Source: Opeltia flavorubescens (lineage: Eukaryota > Ascomycota > Lecanoromycetes > Teloschistales > Teloschistaceae). Taken from it: 64,000 bases of DNA. This document shows positions 1 to 16,873 of this stretch, one piece after another; positions within the stretch are counted from its first letter, which is position 1; every line of letters begins with the position of its first letter. The position numbers and the translations under genes are program-made. The notes beneath the pieces were generated by a model. The model was not told the origin of the DNA and ran no database searches. It was given only the letters and a program-made list of their open reading frames with translations. The stretch lies in the NCBI GenBank assembly GCA_000442125.1, contig KE546976.1, forward strand, positions 930,001-994,000, in the 5' to 3' direction.

Positions 1-2038
1 AATTTCGAGGCCGGTCGATGGCATGCCGAATGATGCGCGCGGCATTCGAAAGCGTTCGTAGGGAAGGGTGTCTATGAAATTGTATTGATCCGTCCGTGGA
101 GGCCAGGCCTGGGTGTAGGACGGAGACTCGTATCTCTGGACCGACGCTGCTCTTCGTAGGGGCATCGGTCCTTCTCTGATTGCCAAACGACTGGTGGGGC
201 CACTGAGAGGCATGTAGGGAGTTGATACCGCTTCGGTCATGGGGTTATCCTCGGATTTAAGGGTTGGGAAGAAAGGTTGCGGGCCCAAATGGTTCATACT
301 CTCCTCATTGCCTCGAAGCTGGTCGTGAGGGGTTCCGATGCCGTTAATTTCAGCCGTGGTCGCTGGCGTTGCCGAGTCGAAGACCTCCTCTTTCATGTAC
401 GTATCGCTGCACTGAGCCCGAATCGCGTTCGCATACTCGGTACTTTCAGGCTCATACTCGATTTTGATGTTTGCAGGATTGAAATGCAGATCAAAGGGTG
501 AACAAGGGTCTCCAATTGCGCTTGCCGTCGGTGTCCCCGTTGTTGAAGTCAGCAGCTCCGACGACCTTCGTGACTGGGATGCGTCATTGCTTTCTTGTTT
601 CACAATGGTCCGTTCATCAGCTCTTCTCATCGTTTTTCTGCCCCTCCTCTTCTTCATCTTCTTCTTTTTCTTCTTCGAGGACAGCGACGTGGCCTTTGAG
701 ACGTATATCGTGTCTTCGCCGTCTGTGGGTATCGTTAGTAAATCACAGGCCAATATTGATGGCTTTGGAATACCTGCACCGCCCTCTTCAAATTGTTGTT
801 CCATCTCCCTAACATCGTACAGCTGGTTGAGTAGCCTGAGTGATTCCACTCTCATCTCAAGCACTTTTGTGGAATCTCTCAAGCCGTCCACGGTGAACTC
901 ACCTCGGCCATAAGAGCTAGTCTGGCGGAGAAGTATTGGCGAGAAGAAAAGGCGCTCTGGTACGTAAAGGCGTTAGTAAGAGGATTCGAGGAGGATATGA
1001 GATTGCATACCTCGCTTTCCCAGATGATCAGGTTCTTTATGACGGCAGCCCGTCCCCTCCTTCCAGTTCTCTTGCGTGCACCACCAGTCCGGCACACTAT
1101 CTCGACCCGGATTTTCCGGATCGTCCGATGGATTGCCGCCGCCATTGTACGGATGTCTGACCTGTTTAGATGGTTCTCTTAATTTAATCCACGCTTTCAT
1201 GATACCCTTCAATAGGCTCTGACCAAGATTGGTGCAGGTCCTCCTATAGTACTCGCCGATCCGTTGTTTATCGTCAAGTCTTAATGCCTCCGTTGCTTCT
1301 TCCATCACCACTTCACGCTCCGAGTCACTGTCCGAATCACTATTGTCAAGGACATCTGCGCATCGAGCATTGAAGGCTTCTACATCGATTTCCGAAAAAG
1401 CCATTTGGTTAGGACTCGTCGGCATATCCGTTGCATTAGTCGAGCTTGGTTTAAGTCGCTTCCCAGATAAGTTGGAAGCATGAGGATGACTGCGCTTCTT
1501 CTTTGAGTGCAAATTGGCGTCGTATCCTGCATTGGGTGCCAGGAGTAAACTCTTGGTATCGTGGGCATTCACCACAGAGCTCGCGCCTGGGGATGAGTTA
1601 GTATTGGTCCGCTGAACAACAGAGTATAGGATACCTGAGTATTGTTGTATCAAATTGCTCAAGAGCGGGGTGATCTCAGCCAACAGGCGCTTCCTAACGG
1701 GTGCCAGGCTCGGAGTGGTCTTGATACACCAGTTCAAGGGGCATTCTTCATCATCAACCCAGAATTCAAGAATCTTTCGCATCTGTTTGTTTTGATGACT
1801 AGGTACGGAACCATCCTGCAAAGCTGTGAGCACGTGATACGATCCAGCAGATATGGGGCAATCATACCTGAGCTAGCGGTTGGTGATTCGGGGTCCAGCT
1901 GTCGAGATGTGCAAGAGAATCTTCACACAGACGTCCCGGAAGACCATCAGAAGATGCTGTCCTTAATGGCTCATTGAATGTGGCAGTGTCAGGTTCAATC
2001 AACCCGCGTTTGCTTGTTTTGTCGACCAAAACCCTCAT
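1..2038 (-). CDS. YDR124W-like helical-bundle domain protein (former DUF2841), 3' end beyond the window
   Basis: Exons read 2038-1868, 1815-1011 and 956 to the left edge, with introns 1816-1867 and 957-1010 (GTATGA...CAG and GTATGC...CAG). Joined, they give one open frame of about 640 codons with no stop before position 1. The recognisable part is WIKLREPSKQ, then a Pro-Asp-Trp-Trp patch, then RHKEPDHLGKRERL across the second intron. I recall this as typical of the fungal family named after subtelomeric hrmA-cluster proteins and yeast YDR124W; its function is unknown. An acidic Ser-Asp run precedes the domain. A lysine/arginine patch after it (SSKKKKKMKKRRGRK) looks like a nuclear localisation signal. 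The C-terminal third is low-complexity and probably disordered. The ATG at 2038 is the first in its frame after an upstream stop, but a further 5' exon cannot be excluded. Confidence 0.65.
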
Positions 2039-3574
2039 GTTTCGGGCAAGGGCGAACCTGGTAGAAGACGAGGTAGCGGCGATGTGTTACCAGTCTCACG
2101 TCGGGCAAGCTTGGTTGGAGGATACAGGTGGATGCCAGCCCTGAATCCGTCGTAGTACCTTGGACGGCACCTGGATTGGAAGGAAACAAGACATCAGTAA
2201 AAGCATGCTAAATGACTGAGTTTCAGTAGTTCCCAACAGAGACAGTCCCGAAGAATGGATGAGAATATGAAAAATCATGCATGCAAGGGAAGAATATTCT
2301 CGTTTTTTTTCCCGCCTTCAAAGATCTTGTAGTATCTCAATCTGGATTGCTCCATCCAACAAGAGCAAGATGAAGATGGACTGTAGAAAAAGGCAGGATG
2401 TATGCAGTAAAGATTTCACAACATCATAAGAACAAGAGACGATTAGAAGCTACTGACTTGGGAGTTAGTATTCGGGACGGTCATCGGCGGTCGATCTTGA
2501 AGCCAGGGAGGGTGGATTGAAATTCGACTTGAAAGGCTCGGTTGCAGGAAGGCTCAGCTGTACCCCAAGAAGGTGGGGGTTGTAGGAGATATGGAAGGAT
2601 TCTATGCGGGGGAAGACAAGATCGCTGGTTGCACGAGATAAGTCCTGAGAGGAATTCTTAAGACTGGGATAGTTGATCTAAGTCGGCGAGAGGGATGATA
2701 TAGACAGCAGCAGCGAAGGGAGTGTCCCATCATGCCCAAGTCACCTCCTGTGGGGACGGTAGGGAGCTTGCGCAAGAGGAAAATTTGCAGCCGTTAGGCT
2801 CCCATGTGATTCAGTGGTATGTTACAGACGTCTGTGTTACACCAGAAGTGCCTACTGCAAATCGGGAAGCGAGGAGCCAATGGGTCTTCGGAAGGGAGCT
2901 GGTGTGGTGCTGATGACCATGTCGGGCCGGGGTGGAAGTAATGCAAGTGGAACCAAATTAGGTCTGAAGTGTTTGTTCTAGCTCAATGTTGGTTGCAAGA
3001 CATCACCGCGTCCGGGTCATACATGGTGTGCAGCAGCGATATAAGATGTTGACGTACAGCAGCAAGTGCCAGAGAAGCCCACACGAAGGAGGCCGTCCTT
3101 GTGCTATTGCTAAGGCTTGGTGACGAGCATCTCCGCTCGCTCAACCGTCATACGGCGTAGTGAGCCGTCAAAGCATTTCGGCGATTTCTGGCGCTTTGCC
3201 TCGCACTGCAGCCCATGCAGATCAAGAAGCATGGCGGGGGACCATATGCACGGCAAACGTGCAGATGTACGGTTCAAAACCGGGTACGAAGTGTCACATC
3301 TCGTCCCTGCTTGCTGGCTAGCCGCAGGAAAATTTGGATCGGCGATTTCGTCGCAAGACCAAGACCGGGGACGGAGTATTCTCACTAGGTACATGCAATG
3401 GATCGGCCCGCAGCTGGAGGGAGGGGGGGGCCAGAGGCAAGATTGAGATAGCCGCTATGACTCCAAGTATATCAACATAAGTACTCACTCCGAGTCAGTC
3501 CTTTTGCCGAACAGTATCATCGATAGTGGATAGTCTCTATTGAGAACGCCACACTGAACATGACTTCTATCTCG
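2039..3574. other. intergenic region, no supported gene
   Basis: About 1.5 kb between the start of the YDR124W-like gene and the 3' end of the ABC transporter, both on the minus strand. Short open frames (for example 2722-2913 plus and 3110-3394 minus) have no recognisable motif, no convincing splice partners and poor start contexts. It presumably holds the promoter of the left gene and the 3' region of the transporter. I see no tRNA, repeat or transposon remnant. Confidence 0.5.
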
Positions 3575-8590
<5,016 letters not shown>

Positions 8591-9051
8591 GCTAGGAGTG
8601 TCCAGAGCGGCGCATGGACATAAGACCAATTAAACAGAGACACCATCCATTTTTATAGCAGAAACACTCTACAGCAAACTAGGATGAGGGCTAGATCGTG
8701 GGTAGAGTTAATCCACAGTGTCGCTTACGGTACAGGCAGCATTTTCAGATAGCGTATTTCCGTCATTTCCGAGCCGTTGAAGAGCCTCAGGCCAGTGACG
8801 TAGTAATGCATGTTAGATCAGCCCTAGGGCATGGGCCAACTGCAGCGCCAACTTGTTTGGTCATTCTACTCACCTTTGTTCATAGCGAAGTACGCCAAAC
8901 TTATCAATGACTGAGAAAATTCGCTCTGGTCAAAGTTTTTAGTGTGATACAGCCAAAGGTATCAATGACCTCCTAAGCATTTCTACGGTGAATTTCTACG
9001 AATCCAGCGAAGCACAGCACGCTCAGAGGAATTGATGGAGCACATCGAATA
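8591..9051. promoter_or_regulatory. promoter region of the ABC transporter / 3' region of sec8
   Basis: This 461-bp gap separates the ABC transporter start from the Sec8 stop, both on the minus strand, so it should contain the transporter promoter and the sec8 polyadenylation signals. I see no gene and no clear TATA box or specific factor site. Confidence 0.4.
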
Positions 9052-12000
9052 TCACATGACTTCTTCTAACTGTTTTAGATGTTCTGTTAACCTACGTCTG
9101 GCCTGAACAGATGCCTCTCTTTGGGTACTTTGAAGCCCTTCCGAATGACAAAGTTCAATCAAAGCCTTGTATTCCTCCCGTGTAAAGTTGGCATCCTTCC
9201 TATCTACCTCTCTTGCTCTTGCGACAATGGCGTCGGCACCTTCTGCAAAAAGCTCGAAGAAGTGGGCACTTCGGGAGAGAGACGCGTCACCCTCTATTGT
9301 TTTGAGGTTCTGTTGTAAGACAAGTATATTGAGCTGCATACGCCCGCACCCGTGCGCATTCATAGACTGGATCCGCGACGCATTCGCTACCAAGAACATG
9401 TCCACCAGCATAGCCAGGCCCGCCGTGATGAACCCATGCTCCTTGGACGATAGGTAGGTCGAAAGAGCATCATCGAAGCTAAGAAGGTCCGAATTCAAAG
9501 AGAGCACACTGGGATCCGGGTTATTGGTCGGATATGATAACAGGTAGGGTGTTGATAGCATTTGCGTCGTCATGTGTGTAATCCCACACCGGATATCGAT
9601 CTGAAGCGTGAAGAGTGCATCGAGAGCAAGGGCACGAATCGAGTCGACAATGCCGTCGAACGTCGTTGCGGTCTCGTGATTCATGGGAAGACGTATTGGC
9701 TCTGCATCACTGGGCCGCCTGTTGAGCTCCAACAAAGTCCAGCGGCGTAATTGCTGCGGTCTTGTGAAGCCTCGCTTCGAGGCTTGCGATTCCTGTACGA
9801 CGTGTCGGGTTTGGCTGAGACCTGTTGCAAGCCATTGCTGTGAAAGCGTGGTAAGCCTCCTGACTCATCATAAGGATCCACTTCACTCACCATGCTGTTG
9901 TAAAGTAGACACAGAGACGCCACCGTCCTTTGATCAGAGATGATGTCCGTAGGAACCAGAGGTGACTCGCTTATCTTAGGAACAAGATGACCCACTTCCT
10001 AGAACAATTTAGCCCGTCAAACATGAACGTACGCATGAAGATCTACCTTCTGGATGAATTGGTCGTTATTCGTAAATTGACTCTCCCATTGCAGATTCAT
10101 GATCTGCCTAAGCTCACCGGACTCGATCATGGCGGCTGCAGGTTTTAGCTGAGTTGTGCCACGCTGGACCATAGCTGCAGAAAGGTAAACACTCCGTTAT
10201 CCGGTATTCATCCGAGCAACTTACATTTGTACCAGCCGCAGCACCTATCGTAGTATGACACAAGCTGCGAGAGTATCGGTTGGATGAAGCTCTGGTCGTG
10301 TGGAAGACTGTCAAACAGTCGACAGAATGTCTTGATTAATTTGAAAAAATCGGAGGTACTCTGCCAATATCAGTACCCGCCCTTAATTGACTTCTCCAAA
10401 AACAAGATACCTTGAGGATTGGCCGCGGCGCTTCTTGCTGCCACGAGGGGTCTTGCTGGAATCCATCCGGACCCATATACGACCCCTCACAAAGCTCCGC
10501 CACAGTTTCTTCCAGTTGGGGTAGGAAAACATTAACAAGGAAATCATCGAGGAATGATGTGAGCGTGCTAATGGCGATATCTGAATCCAGCGGTACAATA
10601 TCTTTAAGTCTCTGCAGGAAAGACAGGGAGGGGGGAAGAAGAATTGCAATATTGAAGACGCTGGGTTCGACAAGCAATTTGTGCGTCGCTGGTCCACCCT
10701 TTGACACATTATCCATGTTAGAGCGATTATCTAATTGCCTCTGCGATTTGGACACGAGCCCTGGCACGGAATTTTGAAGTATCTTATTGAGTTCCTCTTG
10801 CTCCGCCGTGAAGTTGCTGACCTTCTGATCGAGATCTGCAAGCTTGAATACGCGCTGTACCGATTTTAGTAAAGATGCTGACTGTCCATTTCGGAGTGCG
10901 ATACCTTGAGTCTGTCACGCCGGGTTTTCTGAAGCTGGCTAACATCGCTGGGTACAGATCGACCATTCCTAATCAAACTACTTTCGTCTGTGGTCAGATA
11001 GTCATGCAGCAAAGACCGCAGCTGTAAAATTTAGCGTAGCTCTGATAGTTGTCTTTGATCTCTTTACCTCGCTTTGGTATAATTTCCACAATTCTTTGAA
11101 GCTCCCAATGAGACTTTCCGGGCGCCTTAAGCCGTTTCGTCGAGCAATACCGAGTACAACATCGTGGACCACACGATGTCCCTCAGCTATGGCTTCGAAC
11201 TTGGAATATAGAGTCCAGAGAAGATCATCGAGAACATCACTTTGCCTATTGGAATTGGGCAGAGTACAACTCAGCAACGCATCCTGTAGGCGGCCGGTGC
11301 TACGGAGGTGCAGTGGATGGCGGAGGTCAACTTCTTGGTTGGTTCTATCAACGATAGCGAAGAGTTCCACGGGTAATCGCTGTTCAATCCGATCAACAGC
11401 AACATCCAGGCAGCCAAGTCTATTGAGAGCTTCGAGGAGCATGTGGATATACCGAAAGCTATCGACTTGTGGATTTGACATGGTCTCGTCATTGAACCAC
11501 AAGAAATCAGTAGAGTCATTACTTTACCAAAGAGCAACTTACTGGTACAGTAGTATCTAGGCTATTCAAGAAGGCGTAGACTGGCCTGCCCCAAGTGTTG
11601 GCTAATACATATGAGCAATTTGATGAGTAGCATAGATAGAGATAGCTTACGGAGCGAACTTTGCACATTATCATTCGACTTCCAACGACTTTGAGAATAT
11701 AGGGTCTTGAGGTAAAGATGATCATGAAGCTCTTCGACAAGGATATCTGTTAAAGACTGGAGTTCTGTCAGCGATTGGTCGCCATTTCAGCGCCGAGACA
11801 GACAGTTTCTTGATTGCTAAAGTATACTCGCAGGTCAGACAAGGCGCCAATGTTTTCCATTTCGGATTTTCGAATCATTCGCAACGCATCCTGTAAAATA
11901 TCTACGGCGGCAAGGAATTTTTTATCGGCTATCCGAACATCCAGGATTTCTGGAAGCGTCTGGAGTTTCTCACTGACGGCCACATCAGCTTGAGCAGATG

Positions 12001-12932
12001 ACTGATAGTGCGGTGCATCTACACACATCTGGTTCAAGACGTGCAACATGTTCTCGTATCTTTGAGAAGCTGTCCCAAGATCCTGCAATTCTGGTTTGGC
12101 CTCCATGAGACTTGATTTTGCACTGCACACAGACTCCCTTAAGGACCAGACGCGGCCTTGTGATGCTGTAATGCTGGACTGGATCTTATGGAAGGTTCCG
12201 ATTGAGCTGTTGAACCCCTGATGGTGTTCTATATATGTTGAGCTGGTAGCCACTGGCAAGGTAGTTTATATACGGACCATTGACGATAGATCGCAGAGCT
12301 TTCTGCAGATGTCGGCTCGTCCTTTGAAAATCCTGATAGTCGCGACCTCGACCTAACGAGCTGTGGTCCATCAGTTGTAAAGCGAGGTACACAGGAACGC
12401 ATTCGTCTCGGGCCATGATTTCCCATTTGTCGTTGATGTGATGCAGAACATCTAGTGTCGGCGGCTTTTAGTTAGCCGATCATCAGGAGCTCTCGAGATG
12501 GCGGAAAAGAATGGCTCTCGAGCGACATAGACAAAGATTGTAGTAGCTCTTCCAGCCAGCTAGTGACTTGCCTTCAATCTGTCTCCCCCCCGGCCCGTTT
12601 CCATAGGAGTTTGAGGTGTTCTGAATGCCATCTCGGCCCCTACTTCTGCTTGTGTTCTGCCATCCTCCATGATCTCGGTCGTAACGCCGGTCCCGTGAGG
12701 AGTCGTAGCTGTTGTTAGTGCTGACGGACTGTTCATCAACAGATGTCGGTATCACTACGTCGTAATCCCTTGGAATAGAGAGGCCCCCGTTGTTGATCTC
12801 TAAGCCTCCATACCCTCCAACTCGATGCTCGCGTCCAGACCTCATGGGTCCTCCGTCTCGATATGGGTTTGCACCATTAGGACCATGGTCGCCATTGACG
12901 AGTCCGCTGCTGCCTTTAGGTATACGAGACAT
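9052..12932 (-). CDS. sec8: exocyst complex component Sec8
   Basis: Twelve exons join in phase: 12932-12572, 12451-12278, 12228-11804, 11756-11651, 11601-11543, 11484-11068, 11021-10905, 10854-10411, 10360-10225, 10174-10047, 9998-9891 and 9837-9052, giving 1086 residues. Sec8 is a subunit of the octameric exocyst, which tethers secretory vesicles to the plasma membrane at growing tips. Recognition rests on conserved stretches: VLHHINDKWEIMARDECVPV after a Gly/Arg-rich start, HHQGFNSSIGTFHKIQ, DVLQDALRMIRKSEME, YIHMLLEALNRLG, and near the C-terminus HGCGRMQLNILVLQQNLK. The first intron uses a GC donor (GCAAGT), required to keep frame. Length is normal for fungal Sec8. It shares a 467-bp divergent promoter with argJ. 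Confidence 0.95.
12452..12571 (-). other. GC-AG intron in sec8
   Basis: The first sec8 intron begins GCAAGT and ends CACTAG, with a GGCTAACTA branch region about 20 nt before the acceptor. Using the nearby GT two codons downstream would shift the frame out of the conserved HHINDKW sequence, whereas the GC donor joins Gln-Ile-Glu-Asp-Val-Leu-His-His in frame. GC donors are a known minority class in fungi, and GCAAGT is their typical form. Confidence 0.8.
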
Positions 12933-13399
12933 GATATTCGTTGCGTCGCTTCCCAGTCCATTGCTGTCCAGAGCAGAGTCGTCTTTAGAATCCTGTTGGA
13001 CAAAGATGATGGTTCAGGGACCAAGCTCGATCTTAGGTTTCGGTGGCTGCGGCCCGTCCCGCTGCCGGTGATCCACCATAATCCTTGTAACCCAAAAGAT
13101 AACGTTGAGATCAAGAAAGATTTGAAGAACATCCAATTGGCCAATAGCGACTATCTCATGTGACTCATTCTTGACTCTTTTCCCTTTGGAAGCACTGCAA
13201 ATCTTCTTTTTCGTCTATGATCATTCTTATGCTAGAGTACTGCCCGTAGTTTGCTTGCTTGTCTTTCGTCTCATTTTCTTGCATCCTGTTTCATTTTCTC
13301 TTTCTATCAATTGAGATCCTGGCGTCGTTCCTGTTTCAGGTGGGATGGCATTTAGACGGAAACTCGATGCAGGTGAACATTCATTGATCATGGCAGTCC
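12933..13399. promoter_or_regulatory. divergent promoter of sec8 and argJ
   Basis: A 467-bp bidirectional intergenic region. It contains paired CCAAT boxes (CCAATTGGCCAAT, 13133-13145), a TGACTCA site followed by TGACTC (next entry), and a pyrimidine-rich tract (about 13235-13320) of the kind common before fungal start codons. A short overlapping reading frame, ATG at 13390 to TAG at 13410 (six codons), overlaps the argJ start in another frame and could act as an upstream ORF. Confidence 0.55.
13161..13177 (+). promoter_or_regulatory. Gcn4/CPC1-type cross-pathway control site
   Basis: TGACTCA at 13161-13167 is the exact consensus bound by Gcn4/CPC1/CpcA bZIP regulators, and a second half-consensus TGACTC follows at 13172-13177. 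They lie about 230 nt upstream of the argJ ATG. Arginine biosynthesis genes are classical targets of general amino acid control, so amino-acid starvation induction of argJ is a reasonable inference. Confidence 0.6.
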
Positions 13400-14911
13400 A
13401 TGGTTATTAGATCTAAATCATTGATAGCTTCACAACTCATCGAACAAAACTCCCGAGCTGTCTTCCATGGGAATACTCGACACTACTCGGCCCCGGTGGC
13501 AGGTGCTACTCCAGTCCCTAAGCAGAAGTATGTTCCCACCTCTGGAACCTACCCCAAAGGTTTCCTAGCATCTGGGATCCATGTAGGCGTCAAACCATCA
13601 AATACGCAATTCCCTGATCTTGCCCTTCTCGCTTCCGAAACGCCATGCTCGGGCGCTGCTGTGTTCACCAAGAACAAATTTCAAGCTGCTCCCGTGACTG
13701 TTAGTCGGCGAGTTCTCGAGCGACGCTCCGGCGAGGGCATCCGTGCCATCGTCATCAATTCCGGATGTGCCAATGCTGTCACTGGCAAAGGCGGCCTCGA
13801 CGACGCCTCAGCAATGGTTCGTGCTGTCGATGCCTGTTTCCACAGCCCAGGCGTAACCTCTTCAGCAACTCCATCAGAGTCACCTTCAGACCCAAGCACC
13901 GCCCTCGTCATGTCTACTGGCGTGATTGGCCAACGCTTGCCCATTTCCAAAATCCTTTCCGCCATCCCAACCGCCTACTCCACCCTTGCTTCCTCGCATA
14001 ACAACTGGCTGCTGGCCGCCCGTGCCATATGCACCACCGATACATTCCCCAAACTCCTCTCCCGTACTTTTACCCTTCCTTCTTCCCCGAGTATTACATA
14101 CAGCCTAGCAGGCATGACGAAAGGCGCTGGCATGATCCACCCCAACATGGCCACGCTCCTAGGCATGCTCTTCACTGATGCCCCTATTCCCGCCGAAACC
14201 CTCCGACCCCTCCTCACCCATGCTGTTGACCGCTCCTTTAACGCCATTAGCGTCGATGGAGATACTTCCACCAACGACACGCTCGCTTTTCTCGCCAACA
14301 GCGCCGCGGGCGGTGAACCCATCACTTCCCTCACATCAGAAGACGGCAAAGCCCTGACCGAAATCGTTACGTCATTCGCGCAGCAGCTTTCTCAACTCGT
14401 CATTCGCGATGGCGAAGGCGCAACCAAATTCGTCCATGTCCGCGTCATCAACTCCACATCCTTCGACGATGCGCGGAAAATCGCATCCACCATCGCTCGC
14501 TCACCGCTTGTCAAGACGGCGCTCTATGGTAAAGACGCCAATTGGGGGCGCATTCTGTGTGCAGTCGGCTACACAGACGGACTCAGCCCTGGGGCTGTAG
14601 TGCCAGAGAAGACGAGCGTGAGCTTTGTGCCAACGGACGGCACTGAGGCATTGAAGTTGTTAGTCGGGGGTGAGCCGGAGATCGTTGACGAGACACGGGC
14701 GGGGAGAATCCTGGCAGATGAGGATCTGGAGATCTTGGTTGATCTTGGGGGAGGCGAAGGGGGAGCAGGAAAAGAGGAGGCAAGTTATTGGTTCTGTGAT
14801 TTTAGCCATGTAAGTGGAAGGCTACAATTAGCGTGGCCGAAACGCATCTAGAAAGAACGCTGACAGTCGATGCAGGAATATGTGACCATCAATGGAGATT
14901 ACAGAACATAG
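13400..14911 (+). CDS. argJ: arginine biosynthesis bifunctional protein ArgJ (ornithine acetyltransferase / acetylglutamate synthase), mitochondrial
   Basis: Exon 13400-14809 is followed by intron 14810-14875 and exon 14876-14911, which adds [11 protein letters not shown] and a stop, the expected C-terminus; reading through the intron would give an aberrant tail. The product is 481 residues. ArgJ transfers the acetyl group of N-acetylornithine to glutamate and can also make acetylglutamate from acetyl-CoA, in the mitochondrial matrix. The basic, Ser-rich N-terminus (about 1-30, ending around RHYS) looks like a mitochondrial presequence. [15 protein letters not shown] carries the self-cleavage site, Ala251-Thr252, with Thr252 the catalytic nucleophile of the mature beta chain. 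The conserved GKDANWGRI is also present. Confidence is high because the sequence is near-canonical throughout. Confidence 0.96.
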
Positions 14912-15196
14912 CCAAGCAGCGACGTATATTTACCGGAGAGAAAGTCAAAACTCCATAGATTCAAAATTTATCAGCTCGAAAATTGACTCACAATGGACGT
15001 CGCTTCCCAGCCAAGATTGAAACGCCGATACAAATGGTGTTACAGGTCATGCATTTATGTACCACAAAACATCATAGTTTCTTCGGCAAATACTAGCATG
15101 ATGATGCTTTTCCGATCCAAAAACAACCATGCATTGCAATTCAAGAGTTTGATCTCTCGAAGTCGTCTCGTCCACTGAGACTACTCCAACTTTGTG

Positions 15197-16873
15197 CTAC
15201 CCCATCACCATTCCTTTCAGTCCAGCCATATCCCCCTCCTTGGCCGCAATCTCAAAGTATCCGTAGATGATGCTATACCACGGTCAGCAAGGCTCTGGTC
15301 GGGATGAATCACAATTCTCCCAAGGAAATACTCACGTAACAGCGAGCAAGATTCCGGTCCCACTACCCAATGCGCCTAACATATCGCTTGCAACAGATAG
15401 CCCCCCGATACATGCGCCTCCAAACGCCGCAGCGGTAGGGATTACCCTCTTCAGTTCCTTATACATGCTTTGCTCCCGATGTCCTGCCATGACAAGTCCC
15501 TGTTCCTTAAGCTGCTTCGCCACATCTCTAGGTGCAGATCCCGATACCTCGATCCAAGTCTTCGAGAACACGGCGCATGCGACGAGCATGAAAACAATGT
15601 AGATGGCCGTATGCACTGGGTCCATAATAGCTTCGGAGAAATTTAGTGGAGGAGACATGTAGTAGGCGATCCCAGATGCCGCGTAGAGCTGAGCAGATCC
15701 CTCACGAGGCTCCCAGACACCTAAAAGCTTGACAAGAAGATTTTCCGAAAAGCGAGAGTAGAGCATTTGGCTGACAAGAAAGATGTTGGACGAGAGGGCC
15801 GATTGTAGCATGATGGGCATATTCGAGGTGTAGAAGAGGCGGACGGGGTAAGAGCCACGCATTCCTCGCTGACGGGAGGACTTGACGGGGATTTCGACGC
15901 GGAAGCCTTGAAGATAGATGACAGCTGCAAAGACGAGGATAGTTGCCAAGAGGTTCATGATGTTAGGTAGATTTTGACGATAGAAAGCTTCCCGTAGTGC
16001 CCGTTGCTTATCTGGCCAGGTTAATAAGAGGTGGAAGAGAGCAATAACCGCGCCTTCGAATTCAGGACCTCGGCCAGTATTGATTGTGGTTGGGGAAAAG
16101 GCCTTCCAGATGATCGATTCGCAGATATTAGTCGCGATAAAGAGGGAGATGCCGCTTCCTAGGCCATAGCCTTTCTGCAGTAATTCATCTAGGAGGATGA
16201 CGATGAGACCTGCAACAACCAATTGAACGACCAGCAAGACACAGACACCGGCACCAAGATCTGAAGGTTGGCCATAAAGACCGGTCAGAACGTAAACCAT
16301 TGCTTGGCCAAAGGACATTATAATAGCAAAGAGTTTCTGGGCCGTCTGGTATAGTTCACGGTCGGTTTTCAAGTCCAGGTTGACGTCGATGAGATGGGTT
16401 CCAGCCAGAAGCTGCAGACTGTTTAGCGAAGGTCAATTCCAGATGTCACACTGGAATATACCTGAAACACCATTCCGGAAGAAATGATGGGCGTTATACC
16501 CAGCTCCATTAACGTCCCCCTGTTACTGGCTAACATCATACGCAGCCAGTACATTGGGTCTGACGTGTCCGAGGATACGATGCCATATAATGGCATTTGG
16601 CTCATAACCAAGAAAATGAGGAGCGTAAGCTGTGAAGACACCCATCGTCAGCCATTAAGTCACCGTTCCTCTTGACCAACCCAAACCTACCCCTGTCCAC
16701 ATCAATTTCTGATTGAAAGGAATCTTCGTCTCGGGCGACGCGACCTCTGGGAGTAGAGGCGTGAAGGGCTTGATCAGGTCGAGAAAGCGTACTGTGAAAA
16801 AAGGTCAATTAGCCTACTATCCCCATGCTCCTCGAAAAGCACAGAAGGTAAGGGGGTTCTCACGGCCGCTCAT
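15197..16873 (-). CDS. sec61: protein transport protein Sec61 subunit alpha
   Basis: Exons 16873-16864, 16791-16691, 16629-16462, 16411-15336 and 15272-15197 join to 476 residues, the normal fungal length. Sec61 alpha is the ten-helix pore of the ER translocon, admitting secretory and membrane proteins. [13 protein letters not shown] at the start, the plug-region text [30 protein letters not shown], the cytosolic loop text [15 protein letters not shown] and [12 protein letters not shown] are all family hallmarks. The first coding exon is only 10 nt (ATG plus seven bases); it is supported by the donor GTGAGA, the acceptor TTTCACAG and the exact family N-terminus. The last exon supplies [18 protein letters not shown]. 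The 285-bp gap to argJ holds the two convergent 3' regions. Confidence 0.96.

Noticed and set aside
464-913. Plus-strand open frames over the left-edge gene
   Set aside because: They are antisense shadows of the Lys/Ser-rich minus-strand exon, which is open throughout and continues a recognised domain.
3110-3446. Open frames on both strands between the first gene and the ABC transporter
   Set aside because: Overlapping antiparallel frames without motifs or splice partners; treated as chance.
8591-8629. Longer N-terminus for the ABC transporter starting at 8629
   Set aside because: The extra codons begin with TTG, not ATG; the first ATG in frame is at 8590.
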